From Nostocoides sp. HKS02 (GTDB taxonomy: Bacteria > Actinomycetota > Actinomycetes > Actinomycetales > Dermatophilaceae): DNA of 64,000 nucleotides. The DNA lies in contig NZ_CP046121.1 of the NCBI RefSeq assembly GCF_009707485.1, positions 1,364,001 to 1,428,000 on the forward strand. Reading direction: 5' to 3'. Positions 1-7,738 of this stretch are shown here, piece by piece; within the stretch, counting starts at the first letter, position 1, and every line of letters starts with the position of its first letter. The translations under genes were made by a program, and so were the position numbers. Below the pieces are notes generated by a model. It had not been told where the DNA came from and made no database searches. It worked only from the letters and a program-made list of their open reading frames with translations.

Positions 1-422
1 CGGAGGCGTGGCAGCAGACCGAGGCCGTGCGTGAGGCGGATGCCGCCGAGGCCTTCGCGCTCGTCGATCACCTCAGGGCCGCCGCGGCCCGGGTGCCCGA
101 CGTCGAGGTCGTCGGGGACCCGGTGCACCGGCTCCCCCACGTGCTCACCTTCTCGGCGTTGTATGCCGACGGCGAGGCCTTGGTGCGCGCGCTCGACCGG
201 CTCGGGATCGCCGTGGCGTCGGGATCGGCGTGCACGAGCAGCACGCTCGAGCCCAGCCACGTGCTCGCGGCAATGGGCGCCCTCACCCACGGCAACCTGC
301 GGGTGACGCTCCCCCTCGCGGCGGTGGCACCCGACCGCGCCCAGTCCGTCGAACGGCTCGTCCAGGCGATCCCGACCGTGGTCGCCGAGGTTCGGGGCGA
401 GCTCGGAGCACGTCACCTGTGA
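1..422 (+). CDS. Cysteine desulfurase (NifS/IscS family), C-terminal part
   Basis: Only the C-terminal ~140 residues are in the window; the start lies to the left. The family is a PLP enzyme that removes sulfur from L-cysteine as a persulfide on an active-site cysteine, supplying Fe-S cluster and thio-cofactor synthesis. The stretch SGSACTSSTLEPSHVL is the loop carrying that catalytic cysteine, and the following GNLRVTLPL matches the usual C-terminal block. The stop overlaps the GTG start of the TusA-like gene (GTGA), so the two are probably translationally coupled and the sulfur could pass straight to the TusA-type acceptor. The member of the family (IscS, NifS or SufS-like) cannot be fixed from this part. 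An octamer GTATGCCG lies at 161. Confidence 0.9.
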   Translation, partial: EAWQQTEAVREADAAEAFALVDHLRAAAARVPDVEVVGDPVHRLPHVLTFSALYADGEALVRALDRLGIAVASGSACTSSTLEPSHVLAAMGALTHGNLRVTLPLAAVAPDRAQSVERLVQAIPTVVAEVRGELGARHL

Positions 423-793
423 GCGCCTTCGACGCCTCCCCCGAGGTCGGCCCTGAGGTCGGCCCTGATGTCGTCGTCGATGCCCGCGGGCTGCGCTGCC
501 CCCTGCCGGTGATCCGGCTGGCCCAGAGTGCGCGCGACGCCGTTTCGGGCGCGGTCATCGAGGTTCTCGCCACCGACCCAGCCGCGCGCGCCGACATCCC
601 GGCGTGGTGTCGGTTGCGCGGACAGGACTACCTCGGGTCGCAGCCGCGCGGCACAGGAGGCGAGCACACGGCATACCGCGTTCGGGTGGCCCGGACCAAC
701 CAGACCGACCAGACCGATAACACCGACAGCACCGTCAGCGGCTCGGAGCCTGGGCGTCGAACGTCGGCGGCGCAAGCCCCACCGCAACGCTGA
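419..793 (+). CDS. TusA/SirA-like sulfur carrier protein
   Basis: A 124-residue protein. The segment DARGLRCPLPVIRL holds the CPxP motif of the TusA family, with the sulfur-accepting cysteine at about residue 27. These proteins take persulfide sulfur from a cysteine desulfurase and pass it on; the upstream desulfurase overlaps this gene by 4 nt, which fits that role. The fold should end near VRVAR (~residue 92). The remaining ~32 residues are low-complexity (TNQTDQTDNTDST) and run 59 nt into the 3' end of aat on the other strand. That tail may be a read-through extension rather than a functional domain. The GTG start was chosen for the overlap with the upstream stop. Confidence 0.85.
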   Translation: MSAFDASPEVGPEVGPDVVVDARGLRCPLPVIRLAQSARDAVSGAVIEVLATDPAARADIPAWCRLRGQDYLGSQPRGTGGEHTAYRVRVARTNQTDQTDNTDSTVSGSEPGRRTSAAQAPPQR

Positions 794-1430
794 GGCGGCC
801 CAGGTAGTCGGCCCGCGGGATCGTGACGACCCCGAGGCTGCGCAGGTGGTCGGTGGCCCACTGCACGTCGACGATGCGCCTGGGGTCCCCGTCGGCGAAG
901 ACGTAGCCCGCCATCGCGACGACCGCCGCCTTGGACGCGTCCTTCACCCGGTGGAACATCGACTCCCCGGCGAACAGTCCGCCGACGCAGATGCCGTAGA
1001 GACCGCCCACGAGCTCACCGTCCAGCCAGGTCTCGATGCTGTGCGCCCAGCCCAACGCATGCATCTCGCCGTAGGCGTCGGCGATCTCCTCGGTGATCCA
1101 GCGGCCGTCGCGGCTGGGGTCGGCGCACGCTGCGACCACCTCACGAAAGGCGGTGTCGACCCGGATCTCGAAATGGCGCAACGACCTGCGCAGCGAGCGG
1201 CTCGCGTGCACGCCCCCCGGCAGGAGGACCCCGCGCGGGTCAGGCGACCACCAGCCGATCGGTCGGCTGCCGTGGTCGCCGAGGCCCATGGGAAACACCC
1301 CACTGCGGTATGCCGCGAGCAGCGTCCCGGCACGCAGGTCACCGCCCACGCCCACGAGGTCCTCGCCGTCCGGGAGCGAGGTGAGGTCGAACTCCCAGGA
1401 GGTGGGCAGCGGCTCGACCGGCTCGATCAC
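735..1430 (-). CDS. aat: Leucyl/phenylalanyl-tRNA--protein transferase
   Basis: A cytosolic enzyme of the N-degron pathway that moves Leu or Phe from tRNA to N-terminal Lys/Arg of proteins. The 231-residue product has the family blocks GWWSPDPRGVLLP near the N-terminus, RWITEEIADAYGEMHALG in the middle, AHSIETW, and GGLYGICVGGLFAGESMFH. Length is normal for the family. The GTG start lies 17 nt after the stop of the adenosine kinase gene, so both probably share the promoter ahead of adoK. The 3' end overlaps the TusA-like gene tail-to-tail by 59 nt. Confidence 0.95.
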   Translation of the reverse strand: MIEPVEPLPTSWEFDLTSLPDGEDLVGVGGDLRAGTLLAAYRSGVFPMGLGDHGSRPIGWWSPDPRGVLLPGGVHASRSLRRSLRHFEIRVDTAFREVVAACADPSRDGRWITEEIADAYGEMHALGWAHSIETWLDGELVGGLYGICVGGLFAGESMFHRVKDASKAAVVAMAGYVFADGDPRRIVDVQWATDHLRSLGVVTIPRADYLGRLSVAVGLAPPTFDAQAPSR

Positions 1431-1447
1431 GAGATTGACCTGACGGG

Positions 1448-2434
1448 CTACGGCGCGACGCAGGTGATGTGGGGGGCGATGGCGTCGGCGGACTCTTGGC
1501 CGTAGGCCTCTGCCAGGCGGCGCAGGAAGCTCTCCTTGCCGAGGGTGTACTCCTGCGTGCCCACGGTCTCGATCACGTAGGTCGCCAGCATCGAGCCGAG
1601 CTCGGCGGCGTGGCGCAGCCCGAGGTCGGCGGCGAGCCCGGTGAGGAAGCCGGCCCGGAAGGCGTCGCCGACCCCGGTCGGGTCGGCACGACGGACCTCG
1701 CGGGCGACGCCGACCTCGATGGGGGCCTCGCCACGCCGCTCGATGACGACGCCGTCCCGCCCCTTGGTGATGACCCGGGTGGTCACCCTGTCAGCGATCT
1801 CCTCGGCCCCCCACCCGGTCTTCTTCTCGGTCAGCGCCGCCTCGTACTCGTTGGTGAGCAGGTAGTCGGCCCCGTCGATGAGCTGGCGGATCGTGTCGCC
1901 GTCGGCGAACGCGAGCTGCTGGCTCGGGTCGGCGGCGAAGGGGATTCCCCGCGAGCGGCACTCACGGGTGTGGCGCAGCATCGCCTCGGGGTCGTTCGCA
2001 CCGACCAGGACCAGGTCGAGCCCGCCGACCCGCTGCGCGATGGGCCCGAGCTCGATCCCCCGGGCCTCGCTCATCGCCCCGGCGTAGAAGGTGGCGATCT
2101 GGGCCATGTCCTCGTCGGTGGTGCAGACGAAGCGGGCGGTGTGCTTGGAGTCCGACACGTGCACCGAGGTGCAGTCGACGCCGTGGCGCTCCAGCCAGCT
2201 GCGGTAGTCGGCGAAGTCCTCGCCCACCGCGCCCACGAGGATCGGGTGCTGGCCGAGACCGGCCATGCCGAACGCGATGTTGGCCGCCACTCCCCCACGA
2301 CGCACCTCGAGGTCGTCGGCCAGGAAGGACAGCGAGACCTTGTCGAGCTGCTCCACGACGAGGGAGTCGCGGAACCTGCCCTTGAAGGTCATGAGGTGGT
2401 CGGTGGCGATGGAACCGGTGATGGCGATCTGCAC
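1448..2434 (-). CDS. adoK: Adenosine kinase (PfkB family)
   Basis: A 328-residue PfkB-family sugar/nucleoside kinase. It begins ITGSIATDHLMTFKGRF, has GGVAANIAFG at ~residues 47-56 and the anion-hole/catalytic signature DPTGVGDAFRAGF at ~255-267. The whole length resembles the adenosine kinase of Mycobacterium tuberculosis as I remember it (ITGSIATDHL, KVSLSFL, CTTDEDMAQIATFY, ANDPEAM). Expected reaction: adenosine + ATP to AMP + ADP (purine salvage). Start: GTG, with TAGGTT (minus strand, 2441-2446) six bases ahead, the leaderless arrangement seen at many genes here. The GTG also lies at the family N-terminus. aat follows after 17 nt. Confidence 0.92.
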   Translation of the reverse strand: MQIAITGSIATDHLMTFKGRFRDSLVVEQLDKVSLSFLADDLEVRRGGVAANIAFGMAGLGQHPILVGAVGEDFADYRSWLERHGVDCTSVHVSDSKHTARFVCTTDEDMAQIATFYAGAMSEARGIELGPIAQRVGGLDLVLVGANDPEAMLRHTRECRSRGIPFAADPSQQLAFADGDTIRQLIDGADYLLTNEYEAALTEKKTGWGAEEIADRVTTRVITKGRDGVVIERRGEAPIEVGVAREVRRADPTGVGDAFRAGFLTGLAADLGLRHAAELGSMLATYVIETVGTQEYTLGKESFLRRLAEAYGQESADAIAPHITCVAP

Positions 2435-2544
2435 GCACGAAACCTACCCGGTCCGCGGGCCTGCGGCAGGACGGCCGGTTACCGACGGGTGTTACGCCCC
2501 GGTACCGGCGTGTCGCGGCCGTCGCACTGCCTACCGTGGGCCCC

Positions 2545-2757
2545 ATGACCATCACCCCCCTGCACGACGGTCCCGACGTGTTCCCCAGCACCCGCGACGG
2601 ACTCGACACCGGCAGCATCGCCGAGCTCGTGGCGGACTGCCTCGCCGTGCACCTCGAGGTCCACGAGCCCCGGCCGTGGCCGCTGCACGGACAGGCCATT
2701 GCCGTGCCCGACGACGCCTCCTCGCTGCTGGAGGGTCTGGGCCCCTACGGCTCCTGA
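2545..2757 (+). CDS. Small hypothetical protein
   Basis: A 70-residue acidic protein starting MTITPLHDGPDVFPSTRDG and ending LLEGLGPYGS; no family recognised. Support comes from its normal actinobacterial codon pattern and from a -10-like TACCGT at 2532-2537, exactly 7 nt before the ATG, as in other leaderless genes of this window. It is divergent from adoK, whose own -10 box lies ~90 nt away. No domain, signal peptide or membrane segment is visible. Confidence 0.45.
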   Translation: MTITPLHDGPDVFPSTRDGLDTGSIAELVADCLAVHLEVHEPRPWPLHGQAIAVPDDASSLLEGLGPYGS

Positions 2758-2829
2758 CGTAGTCCGCCTGCGGCCCACGCCATACCCCTTGACGTTGCCG
2801 AGGTTGGCCAGGTCGGGGAGGCTCGGCCC

Positions 2830-3556
2830 ATGACCGAGTCAGCCATCCGCGAGTTCGACTTCGCCGGCCTGCGTGCCACCTTCGTCAACTGCACCCTCAA
2901 GCGGTCCCCTGAGGTGAGCAACACCCAGGGACTCATCGACATCAGCGCCGCCATCATGGCCAAGCACGGCGTCGAGGTCGAAGTCCTCCGCGCCGTCGAC
3001 CACGACATCGCGACCGGGGTCTACCTCGACATGACCGAGCACGGCTGGGAGCGGGACGAGTGGCCGACGCTTGTTCGCCCGGCTCCTCGACAGCGACATC
3101 CTCGTCATCGCCGGCCCGATCTGGCTCGGTGACAACTCGAGCGTCACCAAGCGGATCATCGAGCGGCTGTATGCCGGGTCGTCGATGACCAATGCCAGCG
3201 GTCAGTACGTGTACTACGGCAAGGTCGGCGGGGCGATCATCACCGGCAACGAGGACGGCATCAAGCACTGCTCCTCGAACATCCTCTACAGCCTCCAGCA
3301 CATCGGCTTCAGCATCCCGCCGGGCGCGGACGCGGGGTGGATCGGCGAGGCGGGGCCGGGGCCGTCCTACCTCGACCCCGGCAGCGGCGGGCCGGAGAAC
3401 GAGTTCACCCAGCGCAACACGACGTTCATGACCTGGAACCTGATGCACCTGGCCCGGCTGCTGCGCGACTCAGGCGGCTTTCCGGTCGGTGGCAACCAGC
3501 GGACCGAGTGGGACGCGGGGGCGCGGTTCGACTACCCGAACCCCGAGTACCGCTGA
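2830..3556 (+). pseudogene. Flavodoxin-family NAD(P)H-dependent oxidoreductase, interrupted by a frameshift
   Basis: Two overlapping reading frames together make one flavodoxin-like protein of ~240 residues. The first (from ATG 2830, GGGGAGG ribosome site upstream) covers the N-terminal beta-strand, LRATFVNCTLKRSPEVSNTQ (phosphate-binding loop), up to HGWERDEWP. The second, shifted, runs from about 3071: LFARLLDSDILVIAGPIWLG, then GKVGGAIITGNEDG, to 3556. Removing one base in CTTG near 3070 (reading ACG CTG TTC GCC) restores a continuous frame. The lesion is a one-base insertion. It may be a sequencing error, since several other genes here carry the same type, or a real recent mutation. Function is inferred from the fold only. 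Confidence 0.75.
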
Positions 3557-3582
3557 GCGCGGCGCCGTCGTCGGGCATGCCG

Positions 3583-3633
3583 GCGCACGGAAGCGGGGCC
3601 CCACCACCTGGTGGGACCCCGCTTCCGGTGCGC
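3583..3633. terminator. Strong hairpin between convergent genes
   Basis: GGAAGCGGGGCCCCACCA pairs with TGGTGGGACCCCGCTTCC around a two-base loop, and flanking bases extend the stem. There is no T-tract. It sits between the convergent oxidoreductase and the Fe-S carrier gene, whose stop is adjacent, so it can serve as a bidirectional terminator. Confidence 0.75.
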
Positions 3634-4023
3634 TCAGCTGAAGGAGTCGCCGCAGGCGCAGGAGCTGCCCGCGTTGGGGTTGTCGATCGTGAAGCCCTGC
3701 TTCTCGATGGTGTCGGCGAAGTCGATGCTCGCGCCCTCGAGGTAGGGAGCGCTCATGCGGTCGACGACGACCTCGACACCGTCGAAGTCACGCACGAGGT
3801 CACCGTCGAGGGTGCGCTCGTCGAAGTAGAGCTGGTAGATGAGGCCGGAGCAGCCACCGGGCTGCACGCCGACGCGCAGGCGCAGGTCGTCGCGACCCTC
3901 CTGCTCGAGCAGGGACTTGACCTTGGTGGCGGCGACATCCGTCAGGAGCACGCCGTGCGAGGTCTCGGTCGGTGCGTCGGCAGCCGTCTCGGTCGCCGGA
4001 GCGGTCTGGTCCTGAACACTCAT
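3634..4023 (-). CDS. erpA: A-type iron-sulfur cluster carrier (HesB/IscA/ErpA family)
   Basis: A 129-residue protein of the HesB/YadR/YfhF family. The three cluster-binding cysteines are visible: PGGCSGL in the middle and SSCACGDSF at the C-terminus. Such proteins receive Fe-S clusters from assembly scaffolds and deliver them to apo-enzymes; likely clients in this window are LipA and NadA. Residues 1-25 are an Ala/Thr-rich acidic extension. The ATG at 4023 was chosen because AAGGAC lies a suitable distance upstream and the open frame beyond it has no family similarity. The symbol is by family resemblance. Confidence 0.88.
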   Translation of the reverse strand: MSVQDQTAPATETAADAPTETSHGVLLTDVAATKVKSLLEQEGRDDLRLRVGVQPGGCSGLIYQLYFDERTLDGDLVRDFDGVEVVVDRMSAPYLEGASIDFADTIEKQGFTIDNPNAGSSCACGDSFS

Positions 4024-4117
4024 GCTGATGCGTCCTTCATGTCGGTGGAGGGGGCCATCAAGACCAACCCACGGTTCGCGGGAAATGTTCCCCCGCATCC
4101 ACCACTGTACGTCGTGG

Positions 4118-5285
4118 CTACCGCGAGGGGGACCAGGTGGCCGCGACCCGCGCCGCACGGGCCGTGAGGGTGCCGACGGGGTCTGCCATGGCTGCCTCGA
4201 CCTGCGCCTGGGTCTGCGCCACGGCGTAGCTCCCGGACAGCCCCAAGGTCATCGCCTCGCGGCGGCCCACCAGGGTCTGCCCGGCGATGACCACGCTCGG
4301 CGTCGCGGTCTCGAGGGACACCGCGGCGACGCCGGCGACGACCTTGCCCTGCAGGCTCTGCCAGTCGAAGCGCCCCTCACCCGTGACGACGAGGTCGGCA
4401 GCGGCGGCGAGCTCACGGAACCCGACCGCCTCGAGTACCTCGCTCACGCCGCTCACCCGGGTGGCCCCGAGCAGGTACAGGGCGTACCCGAGCCCGCCCG
4501 CCGCACCGGCCCCCGGCTCCTTGTCGAGGCGGCGCGCCTTGCCGGTGAGCAGGTCGGTGGTCTCGGGCAGGGTGCGACGCACCACCTCGGCATACCGGCC
4601 GAGCGCGCCCTCGAGCTCCTGGGCCAGCTGGGGCGAGGCGCCCTTCTGGGGGCTGAAGACGGCGCTCGCACCCTGCAGGCCCAGCAGCGGCGACTCGACA
4701 TCACTGGCGAGCACCAGGTCGACCCCCCGGAAGCGCTCGCGCACCTGCGTGAGGCCAGCGAGGGCGTCATCGGCCAGCTCGGCGAGGGCGAGGCCACCAC
4801 GCGCGAGGTCGTCGGGCGAGCCGACACCGAGGGCGGCCAGCAGGCCGGCGCCCCCCGTCGTTCGTGGCGCTGCCGCCCAACCCGACCACGATCCGCGTGG
4901 CGCCCTCGGCGAGGGCCACCTCGAGCAGCTGCCCGACCCCCCAGGTGCTCGTCACGGCAGGGTTGCGCTCGTCGGCGTCGAGCAGGTGCAGCCCCGCCGC
5001 CTGGGCCGACTCGACGTATGCCGTGCGGTGGCCATCGCGGTCGACCACGGCGAGCGCCGCGGGCACCTCCCGACCAAGCGGGTCGGCGACCGTCGCGGCC
5101 AGGGTCTGCGCCTGGGGCAGCGCTCCGGTGAGCACGTCGAGGAATCCCGGGCCGCCGTCCGAGAGCGGGACCAGGGTCAGCAGGTCACGCGGCGCGCTCT
5201 GCCGCCAGCCTGCGGCAATCGCCTCGGCGGCCTGGTGGGCGGTGAGGGTGCCGGTGAAGCAGTCCGGGGCGATCACGACGTGCAC
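4118..5285 (-). pseudogene. Glycerate kinase, interrupted by a frameshift in a C6 run
   Basis: Glycerate kinase (GckA/GlxK type, glycerate to phosphoglycerate). The N-terminal part starts (V)HVVIAPDCFTGTLTAHQAA, has PLSDGGPGFLDVL, and reaches GLGGSATNDGG at ~residue 145. The shifted C-terminal part resumes with AGLLAALG and contains LVLASDVESPLLG, PGAGAAGGLGYAL and VVTGEGRFDWQSLQGK. The frames join if one C is removed from CCCCCC at 4851-4856. The whole protein would be ~388 residues, normal for the family. The start is GTG at 5285 with a -10-like CAGGAT six bases upstream. The single-base gain in a homopolymer makes a sequencing overcall likely; otherwise the gene is inactive. Confidence 0.85.
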
Positions 5286-5314
5286 GGGCTCATCCTGTCA
5301 GGGCGCGACGCGCA

Positions 5315-5358
5315 GGGCTGGTTGAGGGCTGGTCGAGGGCTGGTCGAGGGCTGGTTAA
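5315..5358. repeat. Four tandem copies of an 11-bp unit
   Basis: GGGCTGGTTGA, GGGCTGGTCGA, GGGCTGGTCGA and GGGCTGGTTAA follow each other without gaps, then a degenerate GGGGCCGGTCGA. The array lies ~30 nt upstream of the glycerate kinase start and within the region that would hold its promoter. No CRISPR or integron character. Confidence 0.9.
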
Positions 5359-5460
5359 GGGGCCGGTCGACGCGCAGTCGAGGGCGGTCGGCACGCCACG
5401 ACGGTGCTGGTCAGGCCCCTGGTGGCAGCCGTCCCGGCGAAAGAGGTCCACACTGGGGGT

Positions 5461-5682
5461 ATGCGCCCCCGTTCCCCCGCCAACAAGCCGCACCTGCCCA
5501 ACAGCCCCTTCCGGGCCCAGCCGACCCCCGAGGTGCACCCGTTCGAGGTGAACGACCGGGTCACCCACGACCGGCACGGCCTCGGCTCGGTCGTCCGGAT
5601 CACCGGTGACCGGATGGAAGTGAAGTTCGGCCAGAGCCTGGTCAGCGTGGCCCGCAACAGCACCAAGATCCACCCCCTCTGA
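5461..5682 (+). CDS. Small conserved protein with CarD/Tudor-like barrel
   Basis: A 73-residue basic protein. The first ~25 residues (MRPRSPANKPHLPNSPFRAQ) are probably disordered. The rest, VNDRVTHDRHGLGSVVRITGDRMEVKFGQ, has the 'V.H..HG.G.V..I....V.V.FG' pattern of small SH3/Tudor-like barrels such as the N-terminal RNA-polymerase-binding domain of CarD or KOW-like modules. No CarD C-terminal DNA-binding part is present. The ATG at 5461 follows CACACTGGGGGT, compatible with a leaderless start. Function unknown. Confidence 0.65.
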   Translation: MRPRSPANKPHLPNSPFRAQPTPEVHPFEVNDRVTHDRHGLGSVVRITGDRMEVKFGQSLVSVARNSTKIHPL

Positions 5683-5687
5683 GCCGG

Positions 5688-6470
5688 CTACGGCACCAGC
5701 GGGGCGCCCAGTAGGGCGCGCCCGGCGGCCTCGTCGCCGCTGACGGCAAGGCTGTGGCGGTCGGCGCGACCCCACAGGGCGAGGTAGAGCTGAACGGCCG
5801 GACCGCTGACCTGCGCGACCGCGGCGGGCGTCACGCCCGACACGACGGTCACCGCACCATCGACCAGCTGCACCGTCCAGGCGGCAGCGCTGTCCGTGCA
5901 GGACAGCCCGATGGGTCGGGTGGCCGGAACGAGCTCCGTCGCCGGCCGGTCACGCAGGCGCACGAGGGTGCGCGGAGCCATCACCTCGAAGACCTCCGCC
6001 ACGCCGTCCGCCGCCTGCTCGGCAGTCAGTCCCGGCACGGCGTCGACCACGGGGCCCACCGGCACGCTGCCGAGGGCCTGCAGTGCGTCGACCCGGTGGA
6101 CGGTGGTCTCATGGAACTGCCGCCGACGCCAGAACCCGGCCCGGTGGTGCGCCGAGACCGGCGAGAAGCTCCAGGCGGGCTGGTCCGGCGGCAGGGTGGC
6201 AAGGCTGGTCGTGAGTGTGCGCGCACACCCGGCATACCAGTCGGCCAGGGGCTGCGCGAGGTCCCGGGAGGGGTAGGGATGCGGCGGCGCTCCGGTGCGC
6301 GCCGCGTGCTCGGCCCAGAGATGGACCCGACCCAGGTGATCCACCAGGGTGGTGAGGTCCCAGCCCGGGCAGGCCGGCACCGCCGCGTCGGTACGGCTGG
6401 CGCGGCCGACCACCTCGACCATGAGCTCGGTGGCAGTGCGCAGGGCATCGAGGGCGGCGTCGTCGTCCAT
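5688..6470 (-). CDS. Mycothiol-dependent maleylpyruvate isomerase-family protein
   Basis: A 260-residue protein of the DinB-like MDMPI family, which in Actinobacteria includes mycothiol-dependent metalloenzymes. The N-terminal helical bundle shows PACPGWDLTTLVDHLGRVH (first metal-site histidines) and WRRRQFHETTVHRVDA (second site) at ~residues 120-135. The C-terminal half is a small mixed domain. The substrate cannot be told from sequence. The start ATG lies 7 nt downstream of TAGTCT (minus strand, 6478-6483), and only 44 nt separate it from the divergent nadA. Confidence 0.8.
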   Translation of the reverse strand: MDDDAALDALRTATELMVEVVGRASRTDAAVPACPGWDLTTLVDHLGRVHLWAEHAARTGAPPHPYPSRDLAQPLADWYAGCARTLTTSLATLPPDQPAWSFSPVSAHHRAGFWRRRQFHETTVHRVDALQALGSVPVGPVVDAVPGLTAEQAADGVAEVFEVMAPRTLVRLRDRPATELVPATRPIGLSCTDSAAAWTVQLVDGAVTVVSGVTPAAVAQVSGPAVQLYLALWGRADRHSLAVSGDEAAGRALLGAPLVP

Positions 6471-6477
6471 GCCCTCG

Positions 6478-6507
6478 AGACTAGGCCGGGTCGACGCGGC
6501 ATACGAT
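6478..6507. promoter_or_regulatory. Compact divergent leaderless promoters (MDMPI-family gene / nadA)
   Basis: TAGTCT on the minus strand (6478-6483) is 7 nt from the ATG at 6470. TACGAT on the plus strand (6502-6507) is 7 nt from the nadA GTG at 6515. With 44 nt between the genes, each promoter's -35 region must lie in or beyond the other's -10. The octamer CGGCATAC (6497-6504) overlaps the nadA -10 box. Inferred from spacing only. Confidence 0.6.
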
Positions 6508-6514
6508 CAGGGCT

Positions 6515-7708
6515 GTGAGCACCTCGACGCACGCGCCCAGCACCCCGCTCCCCCTGCTCGTGCTCGGTCGGGGCACCGACCTGCACACCGAGCGCGGCGT
6601 CGAGTGTCCCGGCGACCTGCCCGCGCCCTCGGACCCCGGTCTGGTCGAACGCGCCCGGGCCGCCAAGGCGGCGCTCGGCGACTCCGTCTTCGTCCTGGGG
6701 CACCACTACCAGCGCGACGAGGTGATCGAGTTCGCCGACGTCACCGGCGACTCGTTCAAGCTCGCGAAGGAGGCGGCCGCACGTCCGGACGCCCCGTACA
6801 TCGTGTTCTGCGGGGTGCACTTCATGGCCGAGTCGGCCGACATCCTCACCAGCGACGCGCAGACGGTGATCCTGCCCGACCTCGCGGCGGGCTGCTCGAT
6901 GGCCGACATGGCCGCGATCCGCCAGGTCGAGGACGCCTGGGACGACCTTGCCGATGCCGGCGTGGCTGAGCTCACCGTGCCGGTGACGTACATGAACTCC
7001 TCCGCTGCCATCAAGGCGTTCACCGGCCGGCACGGCGGCACGATCTGCACGTCCTCCAACGCCAGGACGGCGCTCTCGTGGGCCCTCGAGCAGAAGGGCC
7101 CGGGCGGCAAGGTGCTCTTCCTGCCCGACCAGCACCTGGGGCGCAACACCTTCGTCCGCGACCTCGGCGGGTCGCTCGACGGGTGCGTCGTGTTCGACCC
7201 CCACAAGCCGATGGGCGGCCTGACCCGCCAGCAGCTCCAGGACGCCACGATGATCCTGTGGCGCGGCCACTGCTCCGTCCACGGTCGGTTCAGCCTCGAG
7301 GCGGTCGAGCAGGCCCGGCGCGAGATCCCCGACGTCAAGGTGATCGTGCACCCCGAGTGCCAGCACGAGGTCGTCGAGGCGGCCGACGAGGTCGGCTCGA
7401 CCGAGAAGATCATCCAGACCATCGCGGCCGCGCCGGCCGGCACCAAGTGGGTCGTGGGCACCGAGCTCAACCTCGTGCGCCGGCTCGCCGCGCAGTTCCC
7501 CGAGCAGCAGGTCTCGTTCCTCGAGAAGAACGTCTGCTACTGCTCGACGATGAACCGCATCGACCTGCCCCACCTGGTGTGGGCGCTCGAGTCGCTCGTC
7601 GCCGGTCGGGTGGTCAACGCCATCCGGGTCGACGACGAGGTCGCGCACTACGCCAGGGTCGCGCTCGACCAGATGCTCGCGCTGCCGGGCGAGACCCAGC
7701 GCGACTGA
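6515..7708 (+). CDS. nadA: Quinolinate synthase
   Basis: A [4Fe-4S] enzyme that condenses iminoaspartate with dihydroxyacetone phosphate to quinolinate in NAD synthesis. The 397-residue protein has LGHHYQRDEVIEFADVTGDS, FCGVHFMAESADIL (first cluster cysteine), HGGTICTSSNARTAL (second) and KNVCYCSTMNRIDLPHL (third region), in the order expected for NadA. nadB and nadC are not adjacent. The GTG start is set by a -10 box TACGAT 7 nt upstream; no ribosome site is needed for a leaderless message. It is divergent from the MDMPI-family gene. Confidence 0.96.
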   Translation: MSTSTHAPSTPLPLLVLGRGTDLHTERGVECPGDLPAPSDPGLVERARAAKAALGDSVFVLGHHYQRDEVIEFADVTGDSFKLAKEAAARPDAPYIVFCGVHFMAESADILTSDAQTVILPDLAAGCSMADMAAIRQVEDAWDDLADAGVAELTVPVTYMNSSAAIKAFTGRHGGTICTSSNARTALSWALEQKGPGGKVLFLPDQHLGRNTFVRDLGGSLDGCVVFDPHKPMGGLTRQQLQDATMILWRGHCSVHGRFSLEAVEQARREIPDVKVIVHPECQHEVVEAADEVGSTEKIIQTIAAAPAGTKWVVGTELNLVRRLAAQFPEQQVSFLEKNVCYCSTMNRIDLPHLVWALESLVAGRVVNAIRVDDEVAHYARVALDQMLALPGETQRD

Positions 7709-7738
7709 CGGCGCGACGGGGTGACGGGGCGACGGCCC

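Noticed and set aside
5315..5358. Possible CRISPR array
   Set aside because: The units are 11 bp and directly abutting with no spacers, and no cas genes are in the window.
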